Positions 7,418 to 14,942 of a DNA stretch of 29,155 bases are shown piece after piece. The stretch is taken from the NCBI GenBank assembly GCA_042089915.1, contig JBELJZ010000024.1, positions 1 to 29,155 on the forward strand. Reading direction: 5' to 3'. The notes beneath the pieces were generated by a model. It did no database searches and was not told where the DNA came from. It saw only the letters and a program-made list of their open reading frames with translations. Every line of letters starts with the position of its first letter. Within the stretch, counting starts at the first letter, position 1. Made by a program: the position numbers and the translations under genes. This DNA is from UBA8752 sp002172485 (GTDB lineage Bacteria; Bacteroidota; Bacteroidia; Flavobacteriales_D; Sanyastnellaceae).

Positions 7418-8325
7418 CGTCCAGAAACCTGCGGCCGGGTGAGGAGGGTACCGAATTCGGCTTGGTGGTCCTGCACTTGCATCACAGCTGCACTGTCCAT
7501 GATGGCCACCACATCGGGGACGAGTTGCCACCCGTCGTTCATCCAGCAGAGTTTATCGCCACGTCCATTGTCGCCATGGTCGCGGACAGCCCACAAGAAC
7601 CGTTCCGCTTCCGCTGTGATGTGGCGGCGCAGCATGGTGTCCCCGTTGGCTTTGACCCAAGTGGTATCCCGGTACGTGATGTCGGCCCCGGGATAACGCT
7701 GGCCTAGGGTGCGGCCGAAATTGCGATAGTTGCCAGTCCACCGCTTTTCGAAGACCATGTGGTGTCGAATGTCCACTTCCGCCAAGGCCACGTCGTAGAC
7801 CTCGCCGATTTCGAATGGGGAGATGTAGCGCACTGCCCAGTGGTCGAACCGATTGCGCACCCCGATGCTGTCCCATTGCCCCCACATGCGGACGTAGAGC
7901 TCGAACACGGAGTCGGTTGGAAAGGTCTCCGGGATGTAGTGCTCTTCGAAGTGGGTACGGTATTGCCCATCGTTGTTGCTTTCGACAAAGCGCTGGAGCT
8001 GCTGCTTGAATTCGGCATAATCCCCCGATTCTAGGTGAACCAGGCTGTCGTGGGGGAAATGGACCACTGAAGGGCCCGCCATGTATTCCGGGTGGGTCGG
8101 ATCGAGATAAGGATCCTCTTCAATGGTGGGACGGCCCTCCCATTGGGGGGCCATGGCCTGGGGTGTGTTGGATGCCGCATCCACGGAGTCCGCGGGGAAT
8201 GCTGCACCACTCTCCGCTGTCGAGGGGAGTCCACAGCCGTGCAATGCGGCGGCCGCAGCGAGAATGAAGAAGGGACGGGCAAGGGCAGCCAGGGTGTGCT
8301 GTGTTCCAATTGCGCTGTACGACAT
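7414..8325 (-). CDS. Predicted lipoprotein, unknown function
   Basis: A 303-residue protein with a lipoprotein signal: a hydrophobic run PFFILAAAAALHG followed by Cys31 (lipobox LHGC, with an unusual His at -2). The mature part has a low-complexity linker (about 32-75), then a mixed alpha/beta domain rich in aromatic and acidic residues, with HFEEHYIPETF, FELYVRMWGQWD, NRFDHWAVRYISPFE and DKLCWMNDGWQLVPDV. I do not recognise the family. The WDSI...HWAVRYI...W.LVPD pattern is reminiscent of small NTF2-like or cystatin-like folds, but this is a weak impression. It is the first gene of the run leading to argS and has its own -7 box four bases before the ATG. Confidence 0.75.
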   Translation of the reverse strand: MSYSAIGTQHTLAALARPFFILAAAAALHGCGLPSTAESGAAFPADSVDAASNTPQAMAPQWEGRPTIEEDPYLDPTHPEYMAGPSVVHFPHDSLVHLESGDYAEFKQQLQRFVESNNDGQYRTHFEEHYIPETFPTDSVFELYVRMWGQWDSIGVRNRFDHWAVRYISPFEIGEVYDVALAEVDIRHHMVFEKRWTGNYRNFGRTLGQRYPGADITYRDTTWVKANGDTMLRRHITAEAERFLWAVRDHGDNGRGDKLCWMNDGWQLVPDVVAIMDSAAVMQVQDHQAEFGTLLTRPQVSGR

Positions 8326-8329
8326 GCCA

Positions 8330-8337
8330 CAAAGATA
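8330..8337 (-). promoter_or_regulatory. Start-proximal -7 box of the lipoprotein gene (TATCTTTG)
   Basis: On the minus strand TATCTTTG, an exact match to the Bacteroidota -7 consensus TAnnTTTG, is followed by only TGGC before the ATG at 8325. No good -33 TTG is seen at 17-23 bases upstream. The position predicts a leaderless or nearly leaderless mRNA for the lipoprotein-to-argS operon. Confidence 0.55.
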
Positions 8338-8365
8338 GCCGGGGCATGAGCGGGTCAGGACGGAA

Positions 8366-8989
8366 TCAATTGGGAAAGAATCCCCGTTCCACCTTGGATT
8401 CCTGTTGAAGAATCAACAGTGTCCAGCGCAGCACGCTGTCGAGAAAGCGCGAGCGATCCGGGCCTTGTTTGGTCAGCAGGTTGTGCTTGTGCGCCGGGGG
8501 CATGCCCAACCACGTGGTAAGGTCCCGGATGGTGTCTGCGGGCAGTTCGGATACCTCGACGTCTCGTTGGCTGAGAATCTCTTTGATTTTGAGCACTTTG
8601 GCGAAGTGCTGGGGGGAGAGTTCGGCTTCGAGCCCGATGTCCCGTTTCAACACTTGACCGGAGGGATACAATTTGGGAGACGACACCGAGGTGAAGCTGC
8701 GGGTCTCGAAGTGGCCCACGCATTCAATCAGAATGTCCTTGCGGCCTCCGGGGTGGACCTTTTTTACGTCAACCAACTTCACCAAAGTGCCCGTGGAAGC
8801 GGTGACGTCCTCAAAATGGAAGGGGATTCCAAAAAGGTTGTCTTTTGTTCGTCCGCCTGCCATGGCGTCCTCCAATTCAACCACCAACTGGCGGTAGCGC
8901 GGCTCGAAAATGTGCAAGCCCGTTTTCTCTCCTGGAAACAGGAAGACCCCAAGTGGGAAGAGGGGGAGATGAAAGGCGGACTGACCCAT
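8366..8989 (-). CDS. LON substrate-binding domain protein (stand-alone)
   Basis: A 207-residue protein whose N-terminus matches the Lon protease substrate-binding domain: LPLFPLGVFLFPGE (about 8-21), then HIFEPRYRQLVVELEDA and NLFGIPF. A C-terminal helical part (about 120-207) ends in LRWTLLILQQESKVERGFF. There is no AAA+ or Ser-Lys protease domain. This is therefore one of the small LON-domain proteins of Bacteroidota whose substrate or partner is unknown. It lies 22 bases after the HtrA stop and 40 bases before the lipoprotein start, all on the minus strand. A link to protein quality control with HtrA is suggested only by position. Confidence 0.88.
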   Translation of the reverse strand: MGQSAFHLPLFPLGVFLFPGEKTGLHIFEPRYRQLVVELEDAMAGGRTKDNLFGIPFHFEDVTASTGTLVKLVDVKKVHPGGRKDILIECVGHFETRSFTSVSSPKLYPSGQVLKRDIGLEAELSPQHFAKVLKIKEILSQRDVEVSELPADTIRDLTTWLGMPPAHKHNLLTKQGPDRSRFLDSVLRWTLLILQQESKVERGFFPN

Positions 8990-8992
8990 GCT

Positions 8993-9000
8993 TTAAGATA
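8993..9000 (-). promoter_or_regulatory. Possible start-proximal -7 box of the LON-domain gene (TATCTTAA)
   Basis: On the minus strand TATCTTAA lies three bases (AGC) before the ATG at 8989. It keeps TAnnTT but differs from TAnnTTTG at the last two positions, so it is the weakest of the set of boxes found at this position. Confidence 0.35.
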
Positions 9001-9011
9001 GGGAACAGAAC

Positions 9012-10496
9012 TCACCGAAGGCCCACGCCAAACCAAGTGGAACGTCCATTTGGAAGGGTGGCCTCGAGGAGGACGGCTTTTCGCTCCTGCGCCATGGCTG
9101 TTTCCAGTCCTTCGACCAGATCGCTCGTGCGCGTGACCCGTTGCCCATCGATGGCCAAAATTCTAGTGTTGGCAGGGATGTCGGCAAGACCGAGTGCCCC
9201 TTCACCAGGTTCCACGACCAGCACGCCATCGTCAGCATCTTGCAATTGGGCACCCAGCACCATGGAGATGTCGGCCGCCTCTGTGGCCGAGGCCGACACC
9301 ATCTCCGTGTTGCCATCGCGGTCGCGCAGTTCGACTTCAAATCGCTGCAGCTGTCCGTCCCGCCAGATGTCGACGGTGGTGGACTGTCCTGGACGGAATT
9401 GATTGACCCGCTCCATCAAGGCGGGCAACGAAGAGGTGTTGCTGCCACCCACACTGAGTATCACATCGCCTTCCTTGAGTCCGGCTTCCTCTGCACCACT
9501 TCCCGGCGTGGTGCCGACCACCAGGACCCCTTCCACTTCCGGAAGGCCCAGGGAGGAGGCGAGGGCTTCTTCCACCGGGCGGATGGTGACGCCGAGGTAG
9601 GCGCGCTGCACTCGGCCAAATTCAATCAGGTCTGCGGCCACTTTGCGGGCGAGGTTGGATGGGACAGCGAAGGCATATCCGGCATAGCTCCCGGTCCGCG
9701 ATGCGATGGCCGTATTGATGCCCATCAGCCGACCCCGGGTATCCACGAGGGCGCCACCGCTGTTGCCGGGATTTACGGCGGCATCGGTTTGGATGAAGCT
9801 TTCTACAGGGAAGACGTCCCGCTCATAATCCGGCCGGAGCAGCTGAATGTCGCGGGCCTTGGCGGAGACGATGCCGGCGGTGACGGTGCTCGTGAGGTCG
9901 AAGGGGTTGCCCACGGCCAGCACCCAATCCCCGACTTGGACGTCGTCGCTGTTGCCCCATTCGAGAGCGGTCAGGTTTCCCGCATCGATGCGGAGCACTG
10001 CGATGTCGGTGGCCGGATCGCTTCCGATGAGTTCGGCTTTCATCGAGCGGTTGTCATTCAGGCCCACTTCAATGTCGTCCGCGCCGTCGATGACGTGGTG
10101 GTTGGTGACGATGTAGCCCGCTGCGTCCAGGATGACACCACTGCCGGACCCTCGTTGGATGCCAGCTTGTGGGGGTTGACCCCAAAATGGGGACCAGCTA
10201 TTGCCGCTTTGCACGCGTTGGGCGGTGCGGATGTGGACCACGGCATCCAGCGCCACATTGGCGGCCTCGCGGAAGTCCACAGGGGTGCCAGCGGGAGCCG
10301 GGGAGGAGGGGGCACTGGGTGGGGCAGGCGGGGCCTGAATCGGCGCTGGGCCCGGTGAAGGAATGAACCGCGCCGCCTGGACGGGCGCCGGGCCTGCCCC
10401 CGCCTCTTGTCGGAGAGGCAGCGCGAAGAAGGTGAGGGCCGCGCCGAAGGCGGCCGACAGGGCGGGGATGAAAAGGGTGCTTGTTTTCATGAGCAT
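9012..10496 (-). CDS. HtrA/Deg family periplasmic serine protease, two PDZ domains
   Basis: A 494-residue DegP/DegQ-like protease for envelope protein quality control. An N-terminal signal or anchor segment (about 5-28, STLFIPALSAAFGAALTFFA) is followed by a Pro/Ala-rich linker (about 36-72). The trypsin-like domain has the full catalytic triad: His in TNHHVI (H134), Asp in ATDIAVL (D164) and Ser in NPGNSGGAL (S246). PDZ1 lies at about 298-395 (YLGVTIRP; GLKEGDVILSVGG) and a degenerate PDZ2 at about 400-494 (RILAIDGQRV). An alternative ATG lies two codons downstream (10490) and is equally plausible. No neighbouring regulator such as RpoE or RseA is seen. Confidence 0.93.
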   Translation of the reverse strand: MLMKTSTLFIPALSAAFGAALTFFALPLRQEAGAGPAPVQAARFIPSPGPAPIQAPPAPPSAPSSPAPAGTPVDFREAANVALDAVVHIRTAQRVQSGNSWSPFWGQPPQAGIQRGSGSGVILDAAGYIVTNHHVIDGADDIEVGLNDNRSMKAELIGSDPATDIAVLRIDAGNLTALEWGNSDDVQVGDWVLAVGNPFDLTSTVTAGIVSAKARDIQLLRPDYERDVFPVESFIQTDAAVNPGNSGGALVDTRGRLMGINTAIASRTGSYAGYAFAVPSNLARKVAADLIEFGRVQRAYLGVTIRPVEEALASSLGLPEVEGVLVVGTTPGSGAEEAGLKEGDVILSVGGSNTSSLPALMERVNQFRPGQSTTVDIWRDGQLQRFEVELRDRDGNTEMVSASATEAADISMVLGAQLQDADDGVLVVEPGEGALGLADIPANTRILAIDGQRVTRTSDLVEGLETAMAQERKAVLLEATLPNGRSTWFGVGLR

Positions 10497-10527
10497 TGTC
10501 CGTGCTGAATTAACAAGGACTTCCCAT

Positions 10528-10555
10528 GGAACGTACGCGCGAGCCTCTTAACAAA
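10528..10555 (-). promoter_or_regulatory. Possible htrA promoter with flanking TTGTTAA direct repeat
   Basis: On the minus strand TTTG (10552-10555), 16 bases, then TACGTTCC (10528-10535) resemble a -33/-7 pair, with a leader of about 31 bases before the ATG. The motif TTGTTAA occurs twice in the same orientation, at 10549-10555 (overlapping the -33 element) and 10510-10516 (in the leader), 39 bases apart. This is the only content I can see in the 90-base gap 10497-10586. The promoter match is imperfect and the spacing is one base short. Confidence 0.3.
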
Positions 10556-10586
10556 CCCTACCGGGGGCGGAGATGGGTCGCCAAGC

Positions 10587-10997
10587 TCAGTGGGGGAGGT
10601 GTCGGCGTACGATGCCGTAGAGCAGGGTGCCGAGGAGTGCGCCGATGATGGCCACGATGACGGGGAGGTAGCCCGCGCCCAGCGTGATGAACAACGGCCC
10701 GGGGCAAGCACCGGTCACGGCCCATCCCATGCCGAACACGGTGCCTCCGAGGAGGTAGGATTTCCAGAGCTTACCGTCATACCGGAAGACATCCAAAGCC
10801 CACCCACCTTCAGCTTTCCAGCCGCGGCCCCGGGCCAGAAGGTGAAACGCGGCTCCGAGCATCACAGCGCTTCCGATGACGCCGTACATGTGGAACGATT
10901 CGAAGCGGAACATCTCATAGATGCGGAACCAGCTGATCACCTCACCCATGGTCAAGGTGATGCCGAACAAAAGTCCGAGGAGGAAAATGCGCAGCAT
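10587..10997 (-). CDS. YeeE/YedE-type transporter, C-terminal half protein (DUF6691)
   Basis: A 136-residue membrane protein with four hydrophobic segments (about 2-18, 38-56, 79-96, 107-128). It carries the family cysteine signature in GWAVTGACPGPLFITLGAG (around residue 98), where one conserved cysteine is thought to pass sulfur compounds in TsuA/YeeE thiosulfate transporters. It matches the second half of YeeE and is half the size of single-chain members. Its ATG lies one base after the stop of the partner gene, so the two proteins presumably assemble as a heteromeric transporter for thiosulfate or another reduced sulfur species. The substrate is inferred. Confidence 0.85.
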   Translation of the reverse strand: MLRIFLLGLLFGITLTMGEVISWFRIYEMFRFESFHMYGVIGSAVMLGAAFHLLARGRGWKAEGGWALDVFRYDGKLWKSYLLGGTVFGMGWAVTGACPGPLFITLGAGYLPVIVAIIGALLGTLLYGIVRRHLPH

Positions 10998-10998
10998 G

Positions 10999-11562
10999 TC
11001 AGAGCAAGGGAAGAAGGGTGGGAAGCAGGAAGTGGGTGGCCGACAATCCGCCGATGAAGAAGCCGATCACGGCAATGAGGCTCGTCCACTGGAGGGAGCT
11101 CAGTCCGCTGATGGCGTGACCGCTGGTGCACCCATTGGCCCAACGGGTGCCGAATCCGACGAACAGTCCGCCCACCAACAAGGCCAGCATGGCCACCGGG
11201 TTGGACCATGCTTCCGCACCAAACAAGGCACCGGGTGCAAACGCGCTACCGGCATCCTGGATGCCGAATCCCTGCAAGGCTTCAGCGGTGGAAGGGTGGA
11301 TGTCCACGGGGGCATCCTGGAGCAGGAATTCCTTGGCCACAAAGCCGCCAATGAGAGTGCCGAGGACGAAGACCAAGTTCCAACGTTGGCTCTTCCAGTC
11401 AAATTGGAAGTAGTCCGACAGTTTGTCGGCGCCGCCAATGGCGCATATGGTCCGCAGGTTGGAGCTGATACCGAAGCGCCTTCCGATGAGGAGCAACGCG
11501 GCCATCGTGAGGGTGATCATGGGCCCGGTGATGTACCAGGGCCAAGGTTGAAGATCAAACAT
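10999..11562 (-). CDS. YeeE/YedE-type transporter, N-terminal half protein
   Basis: A 187-residue membrane protein forming the first half of a YeeE/YedE (TsuA-like) sulfur transporter. Hydrophobic segments lie at about 8-26, 64-80, 120-138 and 160-180. The signature cysteine is in GFGTRWANGCTSGHAISGLSSL, the usual first-half motif. An in-frame TTG two codons upstream is possible, but ATG 11562 is preferred. It starts eight bases after the 2OG-oxygenase stop and ends one base before the second-half gene. No rhodanese, SoxYZ or TusA gene is adjacent, so the downstream use of the sulfur is not visible here. Confidence 0.86.
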   Translation of the reverse strand: MFDLQPWPWYITGPMITLTMAALLLIGRRFGISSNLRTICAIGGADKLSDYFQFDWKSQRWNLVFVLGTLIGGFVAKEFLLQDAPVDIHPSTAEALQGFGIQDAGSAFAPGALFGAEAWSNPVAMLALLVGGLFVGFGTRWANGCTSGHAISGLSSLQWTSLIAVIGFFIGGLSATHFLLPTLLPLL

Positions 11563-11570
11563 GGACAAGG

Positions 11571-12473
11571 TCAGGAGAGACCGATTTCTTTGAGACGGTG
11601 GTTGAGGAAGGCCTCAGCCGTCCAGCACGGGTGGGCTTCCCGGTCGCCCATGACTGGATCGAGCGGCATGGAGCCCTGCGGATGCAGGAAGAAGGGGAGG
11701 CTGAACCGCGACTTGGAGCGTCCTTCGCCTTCTGGCAGAACGACGCGGTGTGTGGTGGAACGAAGCACACCGCCGGTGAAGTTCTGAAGCATGTCACCGA
11801 CGTTGACAGTCAGGTGTTGGCTGTGGGCCCGGACCGGAATCCAGTCGCCGTCCATGTCCAACACCTCCAAGCCATCCGCAGAGCTGCCCACCAGGAGGGT
11901 GATCAAATTGATGTCCTCATGGCTTCCTGCCCGAGGTGCATCCGCAGGTGCGTCTGGAGCCGGGGGATAATGGAGGACCCTGAGGATGCTGTTTCCGCCC
12001 TTGACTTGTTCCGTGAAATGGTCTTCGGGAAGGTCCAGTCCCATGGCCACGGCCTTGAGCAATTCAATGGCCAACGCTTCGAGATCGGCGTACAGCTTCT
12101 GGCCACCCTTCGTGAATTCCGGAACCGCCGCACAGTCGGGTTGGGTGTAATGCGTCTGGGCGAAGTGGTAAAACTCCTTCAAATCGGCGCGCGCCTCGTC
12201 CTTGGCGTGCTCCTGTCCAAAGGGGGTATAGCCGAAGTTGCCGCCGACGCCCGGGATCTGGCTGGCCATCTTTTGTTCAACGGGCAGGCCGAAGAAAGAC
12301 GCTGCCGATTGGTACGTCTGCTGGATCAGGTCGGCATCCAAGCCATGGCCTTCCAGTGTGACGAAACCGTACCGAGAGAACGCGTCGCGCAAGTCTTGGG
12401 CGAAGGCGGTTCGCGCGGCATCATCTCCTTGGAGGAAACGGCCTGCATCCAAAAGGGGAATGGCCTTGGGCAT
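11571..12473 (-). CDS. 2-oxoglutarate/Fe(II) oxygenase, isopenicillin N synthase family
   Basis: A 300-residue non-haem iron oxygenase. An N-terminal DIOX_N-like region (1-120, with RYGFVTLEGHGLD) precedes a jelly-roll core. The iron ligands are visible: HED (H185, D187) and H242 in RSTTHRVV. The 2-oxoglutarate-binding RxS is R256-F-S258. The family hydroxylates or oxidatively rearranges small molecules, and the substrate here is unknown. The frame extends to 13262 on paper, but ATG 12473 gives the family length and sits five bases after a -7 box, while the extension would overlap a glycosyltransferase gene. It heads a likely three-gene operon with the two YeeE halves. Confidence 0.9.
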   Translation of the reverse strand: MPKAIPLLDAGRFLQGDDAARTAFAQDLRDAFSRYGFVTLEGHGLDADLIQQTYQSAASFFGLPVEQKMASQIPGVGGNFGYTPFGQEHAKDEARADLKEFYHFAQTHYTQPDCAAVPEFTKGGQKLYADLEALAIELLKAVAMGLDLPEDHFTEQVKGGNSILRVLHYPPAPDAPADAPRAGSHEDINLITLLVGSSADGLEVLDMDGDWIPVRAHSQHLTVNVGDMLQNFTGGVLRSTTHRVVLPEGEGRSKSRFSLPFFLHPQGSMPLDPVMGDREAHPCWTAEAFLNHRLKEIGLS

Positions 12474-12478
12474 GAGGG

Positions 12479-12509
12479 CGAAAATACGGGCCAGCTTGCA
12501 CCGATTCAA
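12479..12509 (-). promoter_or_regulatory. Promoter of the 2OG-oxygenase/YeeE operon
   Basis: On the minus strand TTG (12507-12509), 20 bases, then TATTTTCG (12479-12486), with five bases (CCCTC) before the ATG at 12473. This fits the TTG-N17-23-TAnnTTTG pattern with one C for T. The -33 element overlaps the TGA of the upstream glycosyltransferase. Confidence 0.55.
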
Positions 12510-13732
12510 CGGGTTCCCGCCAAGTCTTTCAGTACGGTCACCAAGGTCGCAGTGGCCGCTTCCCATCCGAAGTGTTCCAGCACGTTCAGCCGGCCTTGTC
12601 GTCCCATGGTCGTTCTGTGTGTCGAATCGGACAGGAGGGCGTGGATGTGGTGGGCGAATTCCGAAGGGGTGTCCGCAGGGACGATGGTGTCGCCCATGTC
12701 CACATCGATGGCGGACAACGCGCGGGGCGTGGTGATGCAGGCGCGCTCGAGTGCCAGGGCTTCGAGCAGTTTGTTTTGCAATCCAGTATTGACCAGCATG
12801 GGGGCCACGAAAATGGGGGCCGCCATGTAGGCGGAGCGGATGTCGGGGACGTCGCGGACGACCGTCACGCTGTCCGATGCGAGCGCAAGCACCGACGCGT
12901 TGGGCTGTGCGCCACAAATCAGGACCTGAAGTGGCCGGCCTGTCAGCTTGTGAAATGCGGGTCCGATCTCTTGCACGAGGTGCCGGGCAGCAACGATGTT
13001 GGGGGCATATCCTAGGTTGCCGCAGAATGCGACGTCGTGGGCGACTGGAACTCCAGGCAAAGCAGGGATGTTCGCTTCGGGATCGAAGTATGCCGTATCC
13101 ACGCCGTTGGGGACGATGTGCACGTCCTGTCGATCTGGGTGGGGAAGCAAATCGCGGTCTTGGCCACTGATGATGGTACAGGCATCGAAATAGTGGTGGA
13201 CACGGTGCTCGTAGCGGAGCAGGCGTCGGCCTTCCTCGAGGAGCAAAGGGCGCTTCCACCATGGGGCGCGCTCCGCCTCCCGTTCTGCACCTGCATGCAA
13301 GGTGTCCATGATGTCGAGAACGTGGGGAAGGGCATCAAAATCCTTGACGTATTCCGCCGTTCGCACCATCTGGGCGAGCATGACATCCGGGGCTTGAGCG
13401 AGGATGTTGGCCCGCATGCCGCGGACATGCCGGCGCTCAGTGAACAGCAAGACCTGAAAGGGACGTCGCGAAAAGAATGCCCAACCCATTCTGAACAGGG
13501 CCTTGATGGGGTTCAGCTTGTACAGGTGGATGGTGTCACAGCGGCCCTCGAGTTGGTCAAGTTCAGAGGCCCCCACCTTTCCGAAAGTGAGGCAGTGAAG
13601 GTCGATGTCGAAGTGGCGATGCAGGACGTCGAGCTGGTGGTAGATCCGCAATCGGTCCCCTTTGTTCAGAGGGTATGGAAACCGCGGTGTCACCACCGCC
13701 AGCCTTGCACGCTGCGGATCAACGCTGGACAT
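12506..13732 (-). CDS. GT4-type glycosyltransferase (Stp1/TuaH-like)
   Basis: A 408-residue GT-B fold glycosyltransferase of family 4. The N-terminal acceptor domain starts LAVVTPRFPYPLNKGDRLRIYH, a pattern typical of exopolysaccharide-associated sugar transferases. The C-terminal donor domain has HIVPNGVDTAYFDP, GNLGYAPNI, VLICGAQPN and the nucleotide-sugar-binding region around LQNKLLEALALERACITT. There is no membrane segment, so it is cytoplasmic or membrane-associated. The frame is open to 13807, but ATG 13732 begins the conserved domain and overlaps the preceding glycosyltransferase gene by 14 bases. It probably adds one sugar to a lipid-linked or LPS-type glycan; donor and acceptor are unknown. 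Confidence 0.88.
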   Translation of the reverse strand: MSSVDPQRARLAVVTPRFPYPLNKGDRLRIYHQLDVLHRHFDIDLHCLTFGKVGASELDQLEGRCDTIHLYKLNPIKALFRMGWAFFSRRPFQVLLFTERRHVRGMRANILAQAPDVMLAQMVRTAEYVKDFDALPHVLDIMDTLHAGAEREAERAPWWKRPLLLEEGRRLLRYEHRVHHYFDACTIISGQDRDLLPHPDRQDVHIVPNGVDTAYFDPEANIPALPGVPVAHDVAFCGNLGYAPNIVAARHLVQEIGPAFHKLTGRPLQVLICGAQPNASVLALASDSVTVVRDVPDIRSAYMAAPIFVAPMLVNTGLQNKLLEALALERACITTPRALSAIDVDMGDTIVPADTPSEFAHHIHALLSDSTHRTTMGRQGRLNVLEHFGWEAATATLVTVLKDLAGTR

Positions 13733-14924
13733 GCTGTGCGTAGAACTGAATGAGCCGCTCGGCGATGCCCTCTCGGTCAAATCGGGCCTCGACTTCCTCG
13801 CGTCCACACTGGGCCATCTCAGTCAGTCGCTCCGGGTGATCCAGCAATTCGGACAGGGCTGCAGTGAATGCGGCGGGTTCGGCATGCACGAGACACCCTT
13901 TGCCTTCCATGTCGAGGCCATGAACGCCTTTGTTGGTCGTGGCCACGGGAATGCCTTGTGCCATGGCGTCCACAATCTTGACCCGGATCCCTGCACCGCG
14001 CAGCAATGGCACCACCAACAGGTCCATTTCATGTGAAAACGCTTGGGCGTCGGGCACTTCTCCATGGTTGAACAAACCGGCTACTTCAGCGTGATCTTTT
14101 GGATTCAGCCCTTTTCCAGCGATGTGAAATTCTGCCTTGGGGTGGGCCTTGTGAAGCTGTGGCCAGACCTCTCGGATGAACCACTGAATGCCTTCGCGGT
14201 TCGGGCCCCAGTCCATGGCGCCGAGGTGGAACAACTTGAGTGCGGTTGGCTGGGGCACGATGGGGGGAGCGGGTCGGGTGGACAGGTCGATGCCAAAGCC
14301 CGCCACGTGGATGTCCCCGTCAAATCCCCATTCGCGATAGCCCTGGGCTTCCTTTTCGGAGATGGAGACGATGACGTCGATGTCCTTGAGAATGTCCTTC
14401 TCGTAACGCTCCAACGTTTTGCTCAAGTGGCGAAGGGCCAACCTCGCCAATGGGTTGCGGCTGGATTTCCAACGTTGTTCCCAGATCTGGTACTCGTGGT
14501 TGTGGCTGCGAAGGGAGATGAGGGCATTCGGCGCGTATCGGCGGATGGTCTCGATGTAAGGCGTGGTGTACAGGCTCTCGAGGTGGACCACGTCGTATCG
14601 CCTTCTGGACAGCGCCCGTTTCAGCACCATCGCATAGTGGTGCGCATAGAACCGGGAGATGTTGTACGAATCCCGATTCAGAAAGGAGATGTACGCATCA
14701 CGGAGGTCAAATCCGGTCTCAATGTCGACCGCTTCGAGGTGCGTGGCATCGAGGTAGGCATCGGAGAGGTCGTCGAGGCGAATGGGGTGCTTCCGGGTGG
14801 AGGCGGTCAACACTTTCACCTCAACCCCATTCTCCAACAGCCCTTGGGTGATGGCATCCATGGCCAGGCATCCGCCATCCATGGCAGGGAGGGGGGGCTT
14901 GTGGCAGAGTTGGAGAACGCGCAT
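13719..14924 (-). CDS. GT4-type glycosyltransferase
   Basis: A 401-residue GT-B glycosyltransferase. The N-terminal Rossmann half begins MRVLQLCHKPPLPAMDGGCLAM and contains YDVVHLESLYTTPYI and LRSHNHEYQIWE. The C-terminal half has KLFHLGAMDWGPNREGIQWF, FHIAGKG and the donor-site region RVKIVDAMAQGIPVATTNKG. It lies 15 bases downstream of the LptF/G-type gene and overlaps the next GT4 gene by 14 bases, so the three are likely one envelope-glycan unit. A start-proximal -7 box suggests an extra internal promoter. The donor sugar is unknown. Confidence 0.88.
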   Translation of the reverse strand: MRVLQLCHKPPLPAMDGGCLAMDAITQGLLENGVEVKVLTASTRKHPIRLDDLSDAYLDATHLEAVDIETGFDLRDAYISFLNRDSYNISRFYAHHYAMVLKRALSRRRYDVVHLESLYTTPYIETIRRYAPNALISLRSHNHEYQIWEQRWKSSRNPLARLALRHLSKTLERYEKDILKDIDVIVSISEKEAQGYREWGFDGDIHVAGFGIDLSTRPAPPIVPQPTALKLFHLGAMDWGPNREGIQWFIREVWPQLHKAHPKAEFHIAGKGLNPKDHAEVAGLFNHGEVPDAQAFSHEMDLLVVPLLRGAGIRVKIVDAMAQGIPVATTNKGVHGLDMEGKGCLVHAEPAAFTAALSELLDHPERLTEMAQCGREEVEARFDREGIAERLIQFYAQHVQR

Positions 14925-14933
14925 TCCTCAGGG

Positions 14934-14942
14934 CGAAAGTTA
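14934..14942 (-). promoter_or_regulatory. -7 box of the GT4 gene made from the lptF/G stop codon
   Basis: On the minus strand TAACTTTCG is followed by nine bases (CCCTGAGGA) before the ATG at 14924. The TAA is the stop codon of the upstream permease gene (14940-14942). A TTTTC element lies about 19 bases upstream. GAGGA in the gap could also act as a weak Shine-Dalgarno sequence, the only such case noticed in the window. Confidence 0.45.

Noticed and set aside
12474..13262. N-terminal extension of the 2OG oxygenase frame
   Set aside because: The extra 263 residues are Pro/Arg/His-rich and out of frame over the glycosyltransferase gene. Family length and a promoter box support the start at 12473.
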